Notes: generated by a model not told the origin, from the letters alone. A stretch of DNA of 64,000 bases from Xylocopa sonorina (GCF_050948175.1 NW_027490092.1:1178001-1242000), one strand, 5' to 3'; positions 46,649 to 58,685 are shown, numbered from the stretch's first letter. Numbers and translations are program-made.

Positions 46649-47162
46649 TGTGACGCAAACCTATCTACAGTATGTCAGAGAAGCTCGAAGGGGTTAATTA
46701 TCCAAATGCTTTAAGATGTAAAACGTACTTTAATCTAAAGCGATCTATCGTTACAAGGTATCCGCTAACGTACAACTTTTCACGTGCTCGCGAACGCAAA
46801 AATAATCACCGAAACGGCGGGTATTTCGAAACTGCGAGTACTAGTTTCTTGGGCGTCAGCTGCGCAGAAAGCAGCAAAGAAATAGTCTACACGGCCTCAG
46901 AAAATCCGGAGCGGAACAACTCTCGAAACTTCGAAATGCTCCTCCTTTCGACTACGCCTAGCTGAGTACACACACTCGGGTCGTGGGATACTGAAGTCAC
47001 GGCTTCTTTATTTATGGCCTCGATGTGGGATTAACTAACAAGCGCTACGCGAAATTACGTAACACGCCGCGAATCACCGGGGATCGCCGCCCGCTTCGCG
47101 ATATAAGTTACAATATACAATATGCGATACAAAAAATGCGGCATGAAAATGGGACGCTTTAG
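46649..47162 (-). mobile_element. Truncated LTR of the same family as the solo LTR (reverse)
   Basis: The reverse complement aligns with about 45735-46236 of the solo LTR: CATTTCGAAGTTTCGAG and GGCGTAGTCGAAAG boxes, and a GCGTCACA end at 46649. Clearly diverged, so an older insertion of a related element; its 5' part is missing. The ORF at 46672-46965 lies inside it and is not supported. Confidence 0.75.
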
Positions 47163-47164
47163 CG

Positions 47165-49985
47165 AATAAGATCTCGCCATTGCGTTGCATGGATAAGTAG
47201 AATCCACATTCTTTTGAAATGCAGAATCACCTAGGTATAATGGTACGCATAGAAGAATACAGCATACTTACTATGAAACGTTGAAATTGGTTGCGCCATC
47301 GCATTGCATGCAGCATTGTAACTCTATTGCATTGACAAGTGGACCCATTAAAGGGCAATCCTAATGCATGGAACTGTAGACTTCACATTCTAATGAAGTA
47401 TAATATCAGATAAGCATAGTGCTATGCATAGAGGATACCATATTACTTACTTTCAGACGCTGAAATGAGATATACCATTGCATTGCATGGAACACTAGAA
47501 AACAACTGCTTTGATGAGCAGACACTATAAAGCGCCATCTAGTTGCATAGAATTGTGGAATTCACATTCTTTCAAATCGTAGAAGCAGACAGGCATAACT
47601 CCATGTATAGAAGTATACAACTTACTTACTTTGGAACGCTGGTGTGAGATGAGTCATCGCATTGCATCAAGCATTAGAACTCCATTGCTTTGATACGTAG
47701 AACCTTTAAAGCCCCACCCTGTTGCATGGAACTGTAGAATTCACATACTTTTGAAGTATAGAAGCAGATGAAAATCACGCGTTGCGATGAATATTACATC
47801 TTATCACGAAACTTTGAATTCGGATTCGACATCACGATGAATAGAGTATTATAACTCTATTGCTTCGGCCCATAAACATCTAGAAACGCTATCCCATTAC
47901 AAGGACGTTTGAGATTCACATTCGTTCGAGGTGCAAAAGCAAACAAGCATAATGCGATGTATAAAGCTCCACAACATACTAACTTCCTTTGAACTGTTGA
48001 TATGAAAAGCGATATCGCGATGCATGAAACATGAGAAAGGCTATACCTAAGCAAGAAAGTATAGCACACACACTCTTTTGAAATGTAGAAGCAGACAAAC
48101 AAAATGCGTTGCTTTGAATATTACATCTTAACATGCATCATTGAAATGAGATGCGATATCGCGTTGAATGAAGAATTGAAACCCTATTGCTACGACATGC
48201 AGACACCTAGGGACATTATCCCAAAGCATGGAAGTGAAGGATTCGCATTCTTGTGAAGGGTGCAAGCACGTAAGCATAATGCGTTGCATTCAATATTACA
48301 CCCTATCATAAGACATAGAAATGGGATGCTACATCGCGTTTTACGAAGAATTAGAACTGTATTGCTTCGATGCGTAGACATTTAAAAACGCTATTCGGCA
48401 GCAAGGAAGTGTGGTTTTTACATTCTTTTGAAGTTTATACTATATATACCTAACGCTCTGCATGGAATATTACATCCTATCATGAGAGATAGAAAGATGC
48501 AATATCGCGTTTTATGAAGTATAAGAACTCCACTTCTTCGAAATGTAGACATCTAGGAACTCTATTCTGCACCAAGGATGTGTGGCGTTTACGTTTTGTT
48601 GATGTGCAGACAAGATATGCACAACGCGTTGCGTTGATATCTCATCATATCATGAGACATAGAAATGATTTGCGATATCGCGATTTATGAAGCATCAGAA
48701 TTCTATTGCTTCCATATGTAGACATCTAGAAGCGCTATTCCACCGCAAGCAAGTTTGGGATTTACATTCTCTTGATGTATTGACGAGATGTAACGCGTTG
48801 TACTGATTTTAATGTTATCATGGAACACAGAAATGAGATGCGATATCCCGTTTTATGAAGCATTAGAACTCTAGTGCTTCGATACGTACACATTTAGAAA
48901 CGCAGTTCCGCGGCAAGGAAATGTGGGATTTACTTTACTTTGAAGTGTTGACGAGATATGCATAACGCGTTGCATTGATATTACATCTAATCGTGAAACA
49001 TAGAAACGAGATGCCATATCGTGTTTTGTGAAGCATTAGAACTACATTGCTTCGGTACGTGCACATTTAGAAACGCTATTCCGTAGTAAGGAAGTGTGGC
49101 ATTTACATCCTTTTGACGTGTAGTCGAGACAAATATAACGTGTTGCGGGGAATATTACATCTTATCACAAGACATTGAATTGAGATGCGATATCGCGTTT
49201 TATGAAGTATTAGGACACTATTACTTCGATTCCTAGGCATCTTGAATCGCTATCCTGTAGAAAGGAAGTATGGGATTTAAATCCTTTAGTCGTGTGGACG
49301 AGAGAAAAATAACGAGTTGCATTTGATGATACATATTGTCATGAAACATAGAAATGTGATGTATTATCGCGTTTTATTTTATGAAGTAATAGAAATCTAT
49401 TGCTGAGATACGCAGACACCTAGAAACGCTCTTCCGTAGCAAGGATGTACAGGATTTACATTCTTTTGAAGTTTAGATGCAGATACAAAGAGCGCGTTAC
49501 ATAGAGTATTACATCTTATTACGAAACATTGAAATGAAATGCGACATCGCCACAAATGAAGTATTAGAACTCTATTGCTTCGACACCTAGAAACGCTATC
49601 TCGTAGCATGGAAGTGTGGGATTTACATTCTCTCGATGTGTAGGATTGTACGGAATAAACTTAACACGTCGCATTGAAAATTACATCTTATCATGAAACA
49701 TTGAAGTGAGATGCGACATCGCGTTGAATGAACTATTAAAAATCTATTGCTTGGACCCGTACGCATATAGGAACGCTATATCTTTGCAAGGAAATGCAGG
49801 ATTTACATTCTTTTGAAGTGTAGAAACAGAAAAGCATAACTTTTTGCATTGAATATTACATGATATTTTGTATGTCTGAAATGAGATGCGACATTCCGTT
49901 GAATGAAGTACTAGTACTCTATTGCTTCTACACGTAGATATCAAGAAACGCGATTCCTTTGCAAGAAAGAACATTATTCATATTC
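47165..49985 (+). repeat. S1 then S2 satellite array, forward
   Basis: S1 monomers to about 47780, mixed to 48270, then S2 monomers of about 173 bp. The S1-to-S2 order mirrors 31654-33865. Confidence 0.86.
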
Positions 49986-50084
49986 TTTTGAAGCGATTTA
50001 TTCATTTTATAAGTGATTTATTTTGAAGTGAAGTTAATCATATTCTTTAAAGCTAGTAATCATAAGGCATTCTTCAGGCGTCGT

Positions 50085-50523
50085 AATATTACAATTCATT
50101 TCAACAGTTCAAAGTAAGTAACTAGGTTGTAATGCTCTATGCATCGCATTATGCTTATCTGCTCCTACACTGCAAAAGAATGTGAATCCTACGCTTCCTT
50201 AAAACGGATTTACGTTTCTAAGTATCTACGTGTCGACGCAATAGAGTTCTAATACATCATTGAACGCGATGTGGCATCTCATTACAATGTTTCATAATAA
50301 GTTGTAATATTCAATGCAACGCGTTATGCTTATCTGCATCTACACTTCACAAGAATGTAAATTCTGCATTTCCATGCAACAGGATGACCCCTCATAGTGT
50401 CTGCTTGTCGACGCAATGGCGTTCTAATGCACCATTCATTACGATGGTGCATCTCACTTGAACGTTTCAAGGGATGTAGTCTGTAGACTGCTATGCATAG
50501 CAAAATGCTTATCTGTTTCTGCT
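50085..50523 (-). repeat. S1/S2 satellite, reverse
   Basis: Follows a roughly 90-bp AT-rich junction (49990-50085) with short GATTTATT repeats. Broken by the MITE at its TTAA and resumes at 50899 in phase. Confidence 0.8.
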
Positions 50524-50898
50524 TTAACACGTTCACGCCGGGGCGAAAATCTACGTTTCTCCGCGTGAGGCGGGACTGTCTTATCGCGTTAAGCTTCGTG
50601 GGGCGGGGCAATATCGTTGCAAATTTGAACTCGCTTATTGCGAAGGTAAAATTATCTTTTCTTCTACAGAGGCGGTTAGAATATATTTGAATTTTTGCCC
50701 TTATAAACAATAGATAGAATGGATCTGGAGGAAAGTGGTTCGTCTGAAGAAACGACTGATTTTCTGAAAACGCGTGACCCACCGGTGGGTCACGCCGCCC
50801 CACGGAGCAGTCAAGTGTGACCCACCGGTGGGTCACGCCGCCCCACGGAACAGTCAAGTGTGACCCACCGGTGGGTCACGCCGGCGTGAACGTGTTAA
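50524..50898 (+). mobile_element. piggyBac-derived MITE
   Basis: TTAA (50524-50527) CACGTTCACGCCGG ... CCGGCGTGAACGTG TTAA (50895-50898): perfect 14-bp terminal inverted repeats and the piggyBac target. Inserted into reverse S1 satellite, which continues in phase. Body 367 bp. It has no transposase domain, but a short ORF from ATG 50719 reads MDLEESGSSEETTDFLKT, an acidic, serine-rich start like those of piggyBac transposases. It therefore looks like an internal-deletion derivative of a longer element. Confidence 0.9.
50774..50879. repeat. Three 20-bp perfect palindromes, 43-bp period
   Basis: GTGACCCACCGGTGGGTCAC at 50774-50793, 50817-50836 and 50860-50879, 15 bp from the right TTAA. The spacers are almost identical (GCCGCCCCACGGAGCAGTCA). 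Confidence 0.97.
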
Positions 50899-51150
50899 AA
50901 TAACGTGAAATTTACAGTTCCATGCAACGACATGGCGCATCTCCTTTCAGCGTATCAAAGTCTATAAAAACGCTGATCGAACGATGAAATGAGATCTGCC
51001 ACCAGATAGCATGGACCATTACAACTCTGCTGCCTTGAGACGCAGGTACTATGAAGCGCCATCCCGTTGCATGGCTCTGTAGAATTTACATTCATTTGAA
51101 TTGTAAAAGCAGATGAGCATAATGCATTGCATAGTAGATTAAAGCTAATG
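50899..51150. repeat. S1 satellite, reverse then forward
   Basis: Flips at about 50970 with the same monomer words on both sides (GGCGCATCTCCTTTCAGCGT, then ACGCTGATCGAACGATGAAA). Confidence 0.8.
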
Positions 51151-51503
51151 GAGCATTTATAGGGGCGGTAGTATTTAGAATTAGAGATAATATATGAATA
51201 TTGTAAGTATATATACTGATTAAATATCTTTATTTAAAACGTCATAAAGTGCTATAAAATTAGATAGAATTTTGGGTGATGTAATGTATTTAGTGGGGAT
51301 ATTCTATTCCCAAACAGCTGAGATATATTATATGTGTAAATATATATACCAAATTGAAATGTTTATGTAAAATATCATGAAACGATATATAATTAGGTAG
51401 GTAGGGTGTTAAATGTAATATAGTATTTGGAGGGGACATTTTATTTACGTTTATAGAAAGTTCTTGATGTGTTTAAATATATACACTAACCTGAAATGTT
51501 TAC
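51151..51503. repeat. AT-rich satellite S3, left part
   Basis: Units of about 132 bp ('AAATTAGATAGAATTTTGGG', GTGGGGATATTCTATT). Broken by the pB3 element; continues at 53896. Confidence 0.85.
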
Positions 51504-51817
51504 TTATACCTTTCGCTACGGCAGTCCTTTCCGTACCAGTAGCGCCACTGAACGGGGCACCGCGCCATGCAGTGTGCATATTACGCATCTGTAGGTTTCG
51601 GTGTTCGCACTTACGTCTTTCATTGGCACCTTGGAATTCTCTTGTGTATATACTTTTTTGAGAGCTATGTAACAACTGTTTCGTCATATTATATGAAAAA
51701 CATAAAAATGAGTATATTTTGAGTATTCAGAAATATAAATATTAAAAAATTTTACTGCTATTATAACTAAAAATACAGTTGAGTTAGTGAGATATCAAAT
51801 TATACGTTAATTTTTAG

Positions 51818-53500
51818 TAATGCAACTCGGTATGGTAAATTCTAAAGCAAGGTTCCACGCAAAGTCCAACATTACAATATTTACATTCATATCGAGACAC
51901 GCGTCTCTTGTATGTCGTAATGACGATGCATCTTCTATTTCGGTTTTTTTTCGTGGTTCATACAGCGAAGGAAAATGCCGTTCTGTTGACCGTAATGGAT
52001 TGTTGTTGTCTCTTTGATGATATTAAGAAATGTTCATATGATAATTTTTCAGCATTTTTCGGATTAAATTCAAGTGTAATTTAGCCATAGATTTCGGTTT
52101 TCTTGTGTTATCCTTATAAAGACAATATGCATTCCATATTCATATGTCCAGCAAATGAAAAAATATTGACGTTACCATTTTACAGATTTCCGTGTCGAAT
52201 TTAAAGTGCTTATCACTATGTCGTCTTTGTCGACACAACCCATACAATTATTATAGTTAACGACGCATAGGCGCTTTTTGAATAATTTCGTTTCCTTCAT
52301 GTCTAACAACCGTTGCACACTCTGAAGTATGCATAGTGGATAGCATATATATTTCTTTTTTATCCAGCCATTTCACAACTAATAAATTTTTAGTTGGCCG
52401 GGAAGATGCCCCTCCTTTTCTCAGTGTATCAGTAATCTTTGGTATTCCTTGTCGCTTTTTTGCTACGGTCTCTCACGCATTTGTATGATTATTATATAGT
52501 AAATTAAGCAAGGCTGGACTTAAATACCAATTATCTAGGTAAACTGTATGTCCCTTTCCTAGATATGGCGCCATTAAGGCTTCTGCTATCGTTCTCGATT
52601 TTCTAATTTTCTTATTTTGGCTGTTGACTACAGTCGATGACCCAGCTTAAAAAATAAGGTCTTGTACAAAACCAGTTCGACAATCACAAAGAATACATGA
52701 TTTTATCCCAAATCTACTTCTTTGCAAAGGAATGTATTGTTCGAATGAAAGCCGCACTTTATATAGAAGTATACTTTCATCGATGCATAATTTTTGGTAA
52801 TAATAAAATGACTGGCAGAAATTTTTTCGGAGCATATCAACCACGTTCCTTATTTTATATAATTTACCATTGGTATACGTGATATCTTGACTGAAATGTA
52901 GCAACGATAACAATTTAAAATAGCTGTCTCTATGCATAATCTCAGCAAAAATGTCACTACGCTTGTCTACCCTCCAGTATTCCTCTAAGGACAACTTCTT
53001 ATTGCGTGTCATTAGCAATGACACAGCAAAAAAGCAGTATATTTCGGACAGCATTGTCGCTTCACCATCTTTCATATTATAGTTATTTTTTTCCAATAGG
53101 CATTTGCTTCATTTAAAATAAATTGCACGAACTCGTCTGAAGCAAAGAGTTGAATGTAATCAATTGCTTTTTCTGATCTGCTAATATTTGGTATAATTCC
53201 TGTCTTTTGGGGGGTAAATGGATGTAACTTAGGGATGAATGTGTTTGGCGTCCAGGAATCGCAATCGTCCATATTGTCTGGCTCATTGTTCTCTACTTCT
53301 GAGTCTAAGGTACTACATGTATACCTTCTTCTTTTGTGCTCGGCGAAATTATCTTTGTTTTTACTCACGGTATCATTTTCGTAATCAGTTAATCCAATCA
53401 AAAATTGAATTCCTTTTGAACTCCGTCCAGAAATTGTAACGAGGGTGCAATTAAAAATTAAAAAACAAATTTTACGCAAACATAAAACTAAAATTTTTAG
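51818..53500 (-). pseudogene. piggyBac transposase (pB3), nearly complete but interrupted
   Basis: Order on the minus strand: N-terminal region (GRSSKGIQFLIGLTDYENDT, KRRRYTCSTLDSEVENNEPD). Then the DDE domain: CFFAVSLLMTRNKKLSLEEY, then the first catalytic Asp in LCIDESILLYKVRLSFEQ and RSRFGIKSCILCD. After a TAA near 52645 it continues MAPYLGKGHTVYLDNWYLSP with the second Asp, NLLVVKWLDKKEIYMLSTMH, and a C-terminal cysteine-rich domain RYECKYCNVGLCVEPCFRIY just before the stop. Both Asp sites I can see are kept. There is one frameshift near 53080-53100, one in-frame stop near 52645 and more disruption at 52050-52280. Upstream TIR and promoter region lie at 53560-53891. Confidence 0.82.
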
Positions 53501-53772
53501 ATAATCATTTATAATCTTAGAATTTACCTCAACTGTAAAAGTCGACAATAATCTATTCAACTTACATGTTGTCCGACTTATATTGGTACAAGAAAGACTT
53601 TATATTATAATCCCTGTTTTTTATTATAGTTTTGTGGCTTACAAATACTTCGTATGTCGAATATGTGTTTGGCAGGCTTTAGTACAGTACGAGCCACTAG
53701 ATTCAAAAGATATTCTACCGATACGGTAGATTCTATTTTACCAAATGAGTCAGCGTAGGTGATCACGCGGCA

Positions 53773-53874
53773 CCGACTATAGTCGGGACCCGTACACATA
53801 GCAGGTCTCGCGAACATCGACTATAGCCGGCATCAGTACTCACAGCGCTTCGCGCGGCCGCCGACTATAGTCGG
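53773..53874. repeat. Three 14-bp palindromes, 44-bp period (pB3 end)
   Basis: CCGACTATAGTCGG at 53773-53786 and 53861-53874, and TCGACTATAGCCGG at 53817-53830. The last lies 17 bp from the flanking TTAG. Confidence 0.95.
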
Positions 53875-53895
53875 TGTCCGTAGTGAAAGGGTTAG

Positions 53896-54970
53896 AACGT
53901 CACGAAATTATATAAAATTAGATGAGATTTTAAATGTAATTGGTATTTAGGGGAATATTCTATTTGCAGTCAATTAAAATATATGATAAGTGTAAGTATA
54001 TGTACCAATTTGATGTAACTAATTAAAACAGTATGGAATCATATAAAACTAGATAGAACTTAGGTGTAATGAAGCATTTAAAGGGGATATTATATATACA
54101 CTTCAATAAAATTTATGATAAGTGTGAACATATACACTAATTTGAAATACTTATTTAACACATCATAAAAATATATAAAATTACATAGGAATATGGATGT
54201 ATTAGAGTATTTAGAGGGGATATTCTCTTTGAATTTAACTGAAATACATGGTAAGTGTAAGCTTGTACATTAGTTTGAAATATTTACTTCCAACATAGTG
54301 AAATTATATAGTATTAGGTAGGAATGCAGATCTAATGGAATATTTAGTGGGGATATTCTATTTAGAATCGACTATCATATATGATAAGTGTAAATATATG
54401 TACTACTTTGAAATATATATTTAAAATGTCAAGAAATAATACAAAATTAGATAAGATTTTAGATACAATTGTAGTATTTAGAGGATATTCCATTTAGGAT
54501 TAACTAAAATATATGTTAAGTTGAAGCATATATAATAATTTGAAGTAATTATTTAAAGCGTCATGAAATTATATATAATGAGGCACAATTTTAGGTTTAA
54601 TCTAACGTTTCGAGGGGAAATCCTTTTTACAATTAAAATAAATGTCTCCAAATATTTGTGCCAATTTGAAATATTTATTTAAAAAATCGTGAAATAGTAC
54701 GAAATTAGATGGGATTTTAGATGTAATGGACTATTTAGCGGGAGTATTCTACTAGCAATCAATTAAAATATATGATAAGAATAAATATATATACTAATAT
54801 GGAATATTTATTATTAAAAAGTCATGAAATAATGTAAAATTAATTAGGATTTTGGATGTAATAGGGTATTTAGTAATGGTAATCTATTGACAATCAACTG
54901 TAATACACGATAAGAGTAAACATATATAATAACTTGAAACATGCACTTAGAACATCATAAAGTGCTATTT
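53896..54970. repeat. AT-rich satellite S3 array
   Basis: Eight units: 'AGATGAGATTTTA' boxes near 53917, 54046, 54183, 54314, 54447, 54579, 54705 and 54840, average about 132 bp. Other shared words: GGGGATATTCTATT and 'AAAATATATGATAAGTGTAA'. No similarity to S1/S2 seen. Confidence 0.9.
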
Positions 54971-54974
54971 CTAC

Positions 54975-56005
54975 AGACGCGTTTAGATGAGGAACTTTGA
55001 ATTGTAAAACTGAGATTCGCCATCGCGTTGCAATGAACTTCCGAAGTCAATTACTTTGACAAGCTGATACTTAGAAGTGCAGAATAGTCATACGGAACTG
55101 TAGATATTGCACATTTTGTAACGTAGCACCAGGTAAACGTAACTGCGTTGTGTAGATACCTACAACTCGCTTACTTTGAAACGTAGAACTAAGAAGCTGT
55201 ATGGACCATTGGAAGTCAATTACTATGTCAATTTGACAGTTAGAAGAGCCAACAATTACATGGATCTGTAGGAATTGCATACATTGTTATGAAGTACCTA
55301 GTAAGTAAAATTGGTATGTATAGAAACTTAGAACTAACATACACTGAAACGCTGAACTGAGAAACAAAATCGCGTTACATGGACATTTGCAAGTAAATTA
55401 TTTAGACAATTTGATACTTAGAAGCGCTATTCTGTTACATGTACCTGTAGAAATTACATACTTTGTATCAAACAACCTGGTAATTATAGCTGCTTTGAAT
55501 AGAACTATACATTTTACTTAAATTGAATGGTTGAACTGAGAAACGCCATTGCATTGAATCGAGCATTATAACTCTATTACTCTAACACGTAGGCAGAATG
55601 AAGCGCCTACACACTGCGTGGACCTGTAGACTCCACATCCTTTAGAAGTGTAAACGGAGTTAAGCATATTGGAATGCTTAGAAGATTGTACCCTACTAAC
55701 TTAGAAACGCTGAAATTAAACGCGACCATTGCGATATATAAAGCATTAGATCCCTATTGCTTTGAAACGCAGACACTATGAAACGACAGCTCTTTACATT
55801 CAGCAGGAGGATTCACTATCATTTAAAGCGTACAAGCAGATATATTTTATGCGATACATAGGAAATTTAAACCTACTTCCATTGAAACGTTAAAATGACA
55901 ATCGCCACAGAAATGAATTAAGCATTAGTACTCCATTGCTTTGAAACGCAAATACTATGAAGCGTCATCCAGTTGCATGCAACATTAGAATAGATTCCTT
56001 TTAGG
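54975..56005 (+). repeat. S1-related satellite, diverged then typical, forward
   Basis: To about 55560 a diverged subfamily with GAAGTCAATTACTTTGACAA and 'AGAAGCTGTATGGACCATTGG', roughly 175-bp period; then ordinary S1. Confidence 0.78.
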
Positions 56006-56009
56006 CTTT

Positions 56010-56650
56010 TCTTATCAATAGGGAATATTTTGGGACCTAGCTCAACCGTAAAATCTGATGTGGTAGGAATTTTATCGACATCTGATCATTCTTCGCTGTA
56101 ACTATACAATCCTGTGAACATTACACAATGACTGGAATCATCGGAATCGCTTGAATGCTGTAGTGGAATGGCTGTTGATCTTATTCTTGGACCCACATCA
56201 ATATAGCAGTCCTCGACATTTATATCAGAATCTTCTGAATGTACCGAATAATCCGATAGAAAGTCAGCAATATACTCATCAATAGTATCACTCATATTAT
56301 GTGAGTAAAAAGTTACAAAATAATGAACCTTGTTATACTGGTAAACTAGAAGCGTAAGCCTACGAAACAGAAGATGACTATGGACTGCATTGTTCAAGAA
56401 TAATTCTTGCTTTGATTGTTTCCAAACTATCGCATAAGTTTTATGTCTTGGGCATATGAAATGAAGATCGACATAACCATGGCAAGTACATACAAATTGA
56501 TGTACAAGATATTCAAACCAGCAAAAAAATTGCATATCATGGTGGGATCAGCACACAAGCGTCAGACTCAGAAACCCGCGTTTTCACGGGACCGGCGCTC
56601 AAGTGACATACTCAAAAACCTGCGTTATCGCGGGGGCGGCTGTCAATGTG
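56010..56650 (-). mobile_element. piggyBac-like 5'-end fragment
   Basis: From TTAA at 56651-56654 (minus) CACATTGACAGCCGCC. Two hairpin motifs, CCTGCGTTATCGCGGG (56619-56634) and CCCGCGTTTTCACGGG (56575-56590), are spaced 44 bp, 16 bp from TTAA. Then a transposase N-terminus: MSDTIDEYIADFLSDYSVHS, EDSDINVEDCYIDVGPRIRS, SSDSDDSS (56086-56301), acidic and serine-rich as in the family. The DDE domain is missing. Confidence 0.72.
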
Positions 56651-56654
56651 TTAA

Positions 56655-57315
56655 CAGCTTCAGGTCTTCAAAAGAATGTGAATTGTACAGTTCCATGCAA
56701 TGGAATGGAGCTTCATGGTGTCTGTGTGTCAAAGCGGAAGAGTACTAATGCGATGGCACATAGCATTTCATCGCTTCGAGGTAAGTAAGCGGTATACTTC
56801 GATGCATGGCATTATGCTTATCTGCTTCTACATTTCAAGAGAAAGTAAATGCTAGAGCTCCTTACACTTGGATTGCGCTTCATAGTGTCTGCGTGGCAAG
56901 TCAATGATATTCTAAAAAACACCATGCATTCCAATGGCCCACCTCATTTCAACGATTCGAAGTTAGTGAGCTGTAATCTTCTATGAATAGCATTATCCTT
57001 TTCTGCTTTTGCATTACAACAGAAAGTGTTCTAATGCTCCATTCAATGGTGTCGCGCATCTTATTTCAAAGTTTCAAAGTAAGTAAGTTGCAATCCTCCA
57101 TACATAGCATTTTGTTTTTCTATTTCTACATTTCTAAAAAATGTGAAATCTACAGTTCCAAGCAACTGGATGGCGTTCCACAGTGTCTCGGTGTCGATAC
57201 AGTAGAGTCCTAATGCTCCATGCAATGCGATGGCGCAACTCATTTCAACGTTCTGAGTAAGTAATTTGTAATTCTCTATGTATAGCATTATGCTTATTTG
57301 CTTCTACACTTAAAA
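56655..57315 (-). repeat. S1 satellite, reverse
   Basis: Three to four monomers; starts exactly where the piggyBac fragment's TTAA ends. Confidence 0.83.
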
Positions 57316-58685
57316 ATTTTTTTTCTTCTAGACACCAACTGGCCTGGCAGCCTATGACAGAAAACGAAATGAACATTTTTATTGGTGTCCTGCTTATATT
57401 GGTTGTAGCGCCACTGCTAGAAATTAGATTATATTGATCTCAAAAAAAGGATATGTATACAAACGCGGGTATGAAAAGCGCGACCGGTTTACATCGATAC
57501 ATAGATATTTACACTTATCCTACATTTTCACGGCTTGGACTGAGGACCGTTTGAATAAACTTAGAAATATTGTTACCGAAATTGTCGACACTTTCACAAT
57601 TACTGTTAAGACTTGTAAAAATATTGTAATCGACGAAACCATGGTTTCGTGGCGAGGACGCCTCAGTTCTTGCCAATATATCCCAGGAAAGCGGCATAAA
57701 TATGGTATAAGACTTTGTTAACTGTGCCTTCCTGAAGGATGCACTCACAACATTCTTATTTACGTCGGAAAAAATGCAACTATAATAGTTAAAGTACATG
57801 CGCATGCTGTTGTTATGACGTTGGAAGTTGAATTATTATTTGGAAGCCGCGTATTATACGCAGATGGTTTTGACAATAGTGTCCCATTGGCCGAGGAACT
57901 TCTGCAAAAGGGAACATTTATTTGTGGTCCAGTAAAAATTAATAAAAAATTTCCCCAGCTGTAGGCCATACGAAAACAGCAACGGGGTGGTTTTATGTAT
58001 TTTCAAAATCGGAGTGGCTTTAAATTATTAAAGTGGACGGATAAGAGGCCGGTATGCATGCTAGCCACTTCTGAAAACCACAAATGTGTCATTGTTCAGG
58101 GTGGTAACAATAAGTTAAAACCGGACATTGTGTTTCTTTATAACAAAGCTAAGAAAGGGTTTGACCATCCGACCAGATGTCTTCTTATCACAGTTGATTA
58201 CGCAGAACAGTAAAGTGGTATAGAAAAATAGTTATCGAATTAGTATGCGGGGCTTCTCTAGTTAATGCCTGCTATATATATAGAAAATGGAGTACTAAAG
58301 GTATGAAAATATTAAACTTCCGCGAAAAAGTTATTGATTATCTCTTCAGTACAGTGGATCATCACGGTGAACAAACGTCATCTGAAACTTAAGCAGTGCC
58401 CAAGAAACGTACACATTTTCTGCGGTCGTTCCAAGGCCGCGCGAGAAAAACAAGGCAGAGCTGTAAAGAATATTATAAACGGATGTCTAGGATAAATGGC
58501 GGGTAGTATGCCGCGAATAAGGCGATAAAAATAAAAACCTGTTGTAACCGATGTAAGGGCCAACCAAAACTCTACCCAACATGTTTTGAAAAATTACATA
58601 AAAAGATTAAATAATTATGTTAGGTTTATAATATTGATTTGTTATATTTTAAGTATTGAATGTTTGTTTACAATGCGGAGAATTA
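57316..58685 (+). pseudogene. piggyBac-like element and transposase pB4, degenerate
   Basis: Plus-strand relative of pB1. Reads MTENEMNIFIGVLLILVVAP, then frameshifted segments: RFTSIHRYLHLSYIF, LNKLRNIVTEIVDTF, TCKNIVIDETMVSWRGRLSS with the first catalytic Asp, and GKRHKYGIRLC then a TAA. It continues in other frames: THNILIYVGKNATIIVK, YADGFDNSVPLAEELLQKGT with the second Asp region, and GGFMYFQNRSGFKLLKWTDK. It ends with a basic C-terminus and TCCNRCKGQPKLYPTCF. The 5' terminus starts at an AG-like edge without TIR, and the 3' end is cut at about 58685 before the subterminal array seen in pB1. Not functional. Confidence 0.8.

Larger units (their letters stand above)
51508..53891 (-). mobile_element. 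piggyBac-like element pB3, near full length
   Basis: Ends CCTTTCGCTACGG (51509-51521) and, inverted, CCTTTCACTACGG (within 53878-53891), 12 of 13 matching. Flanking TTAT and TTAG are one-base variants of the TTAA duplication. The S3 satellite reads continuously across the site (TTTACTTA / TTAGAACGTCACGAAATT). The right end carries three copies of a CCGACTATAGTCGG-type palindrome at 44-bp spacing. Confidence 0.87.

Noticed and set aside
46672..46965. 97-codon ORF as a gene
   Set aside because: Lies within the truncated reverse LTR and is not matched by an open frame in the solo LTR.
50330..50857. 175-codon minus-strand ORF
   Set aside because: Runs across the MITE boundary into satellite, so it cannot be an ancestral gene; the MITE's own short ORF on the plus strand fits better.
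50774..50879. CRISPR array (regular palindromic repeats)
   Set aside because: Eukaryotic context, only three repeats, nearly identical spacers, located at a transposon end.
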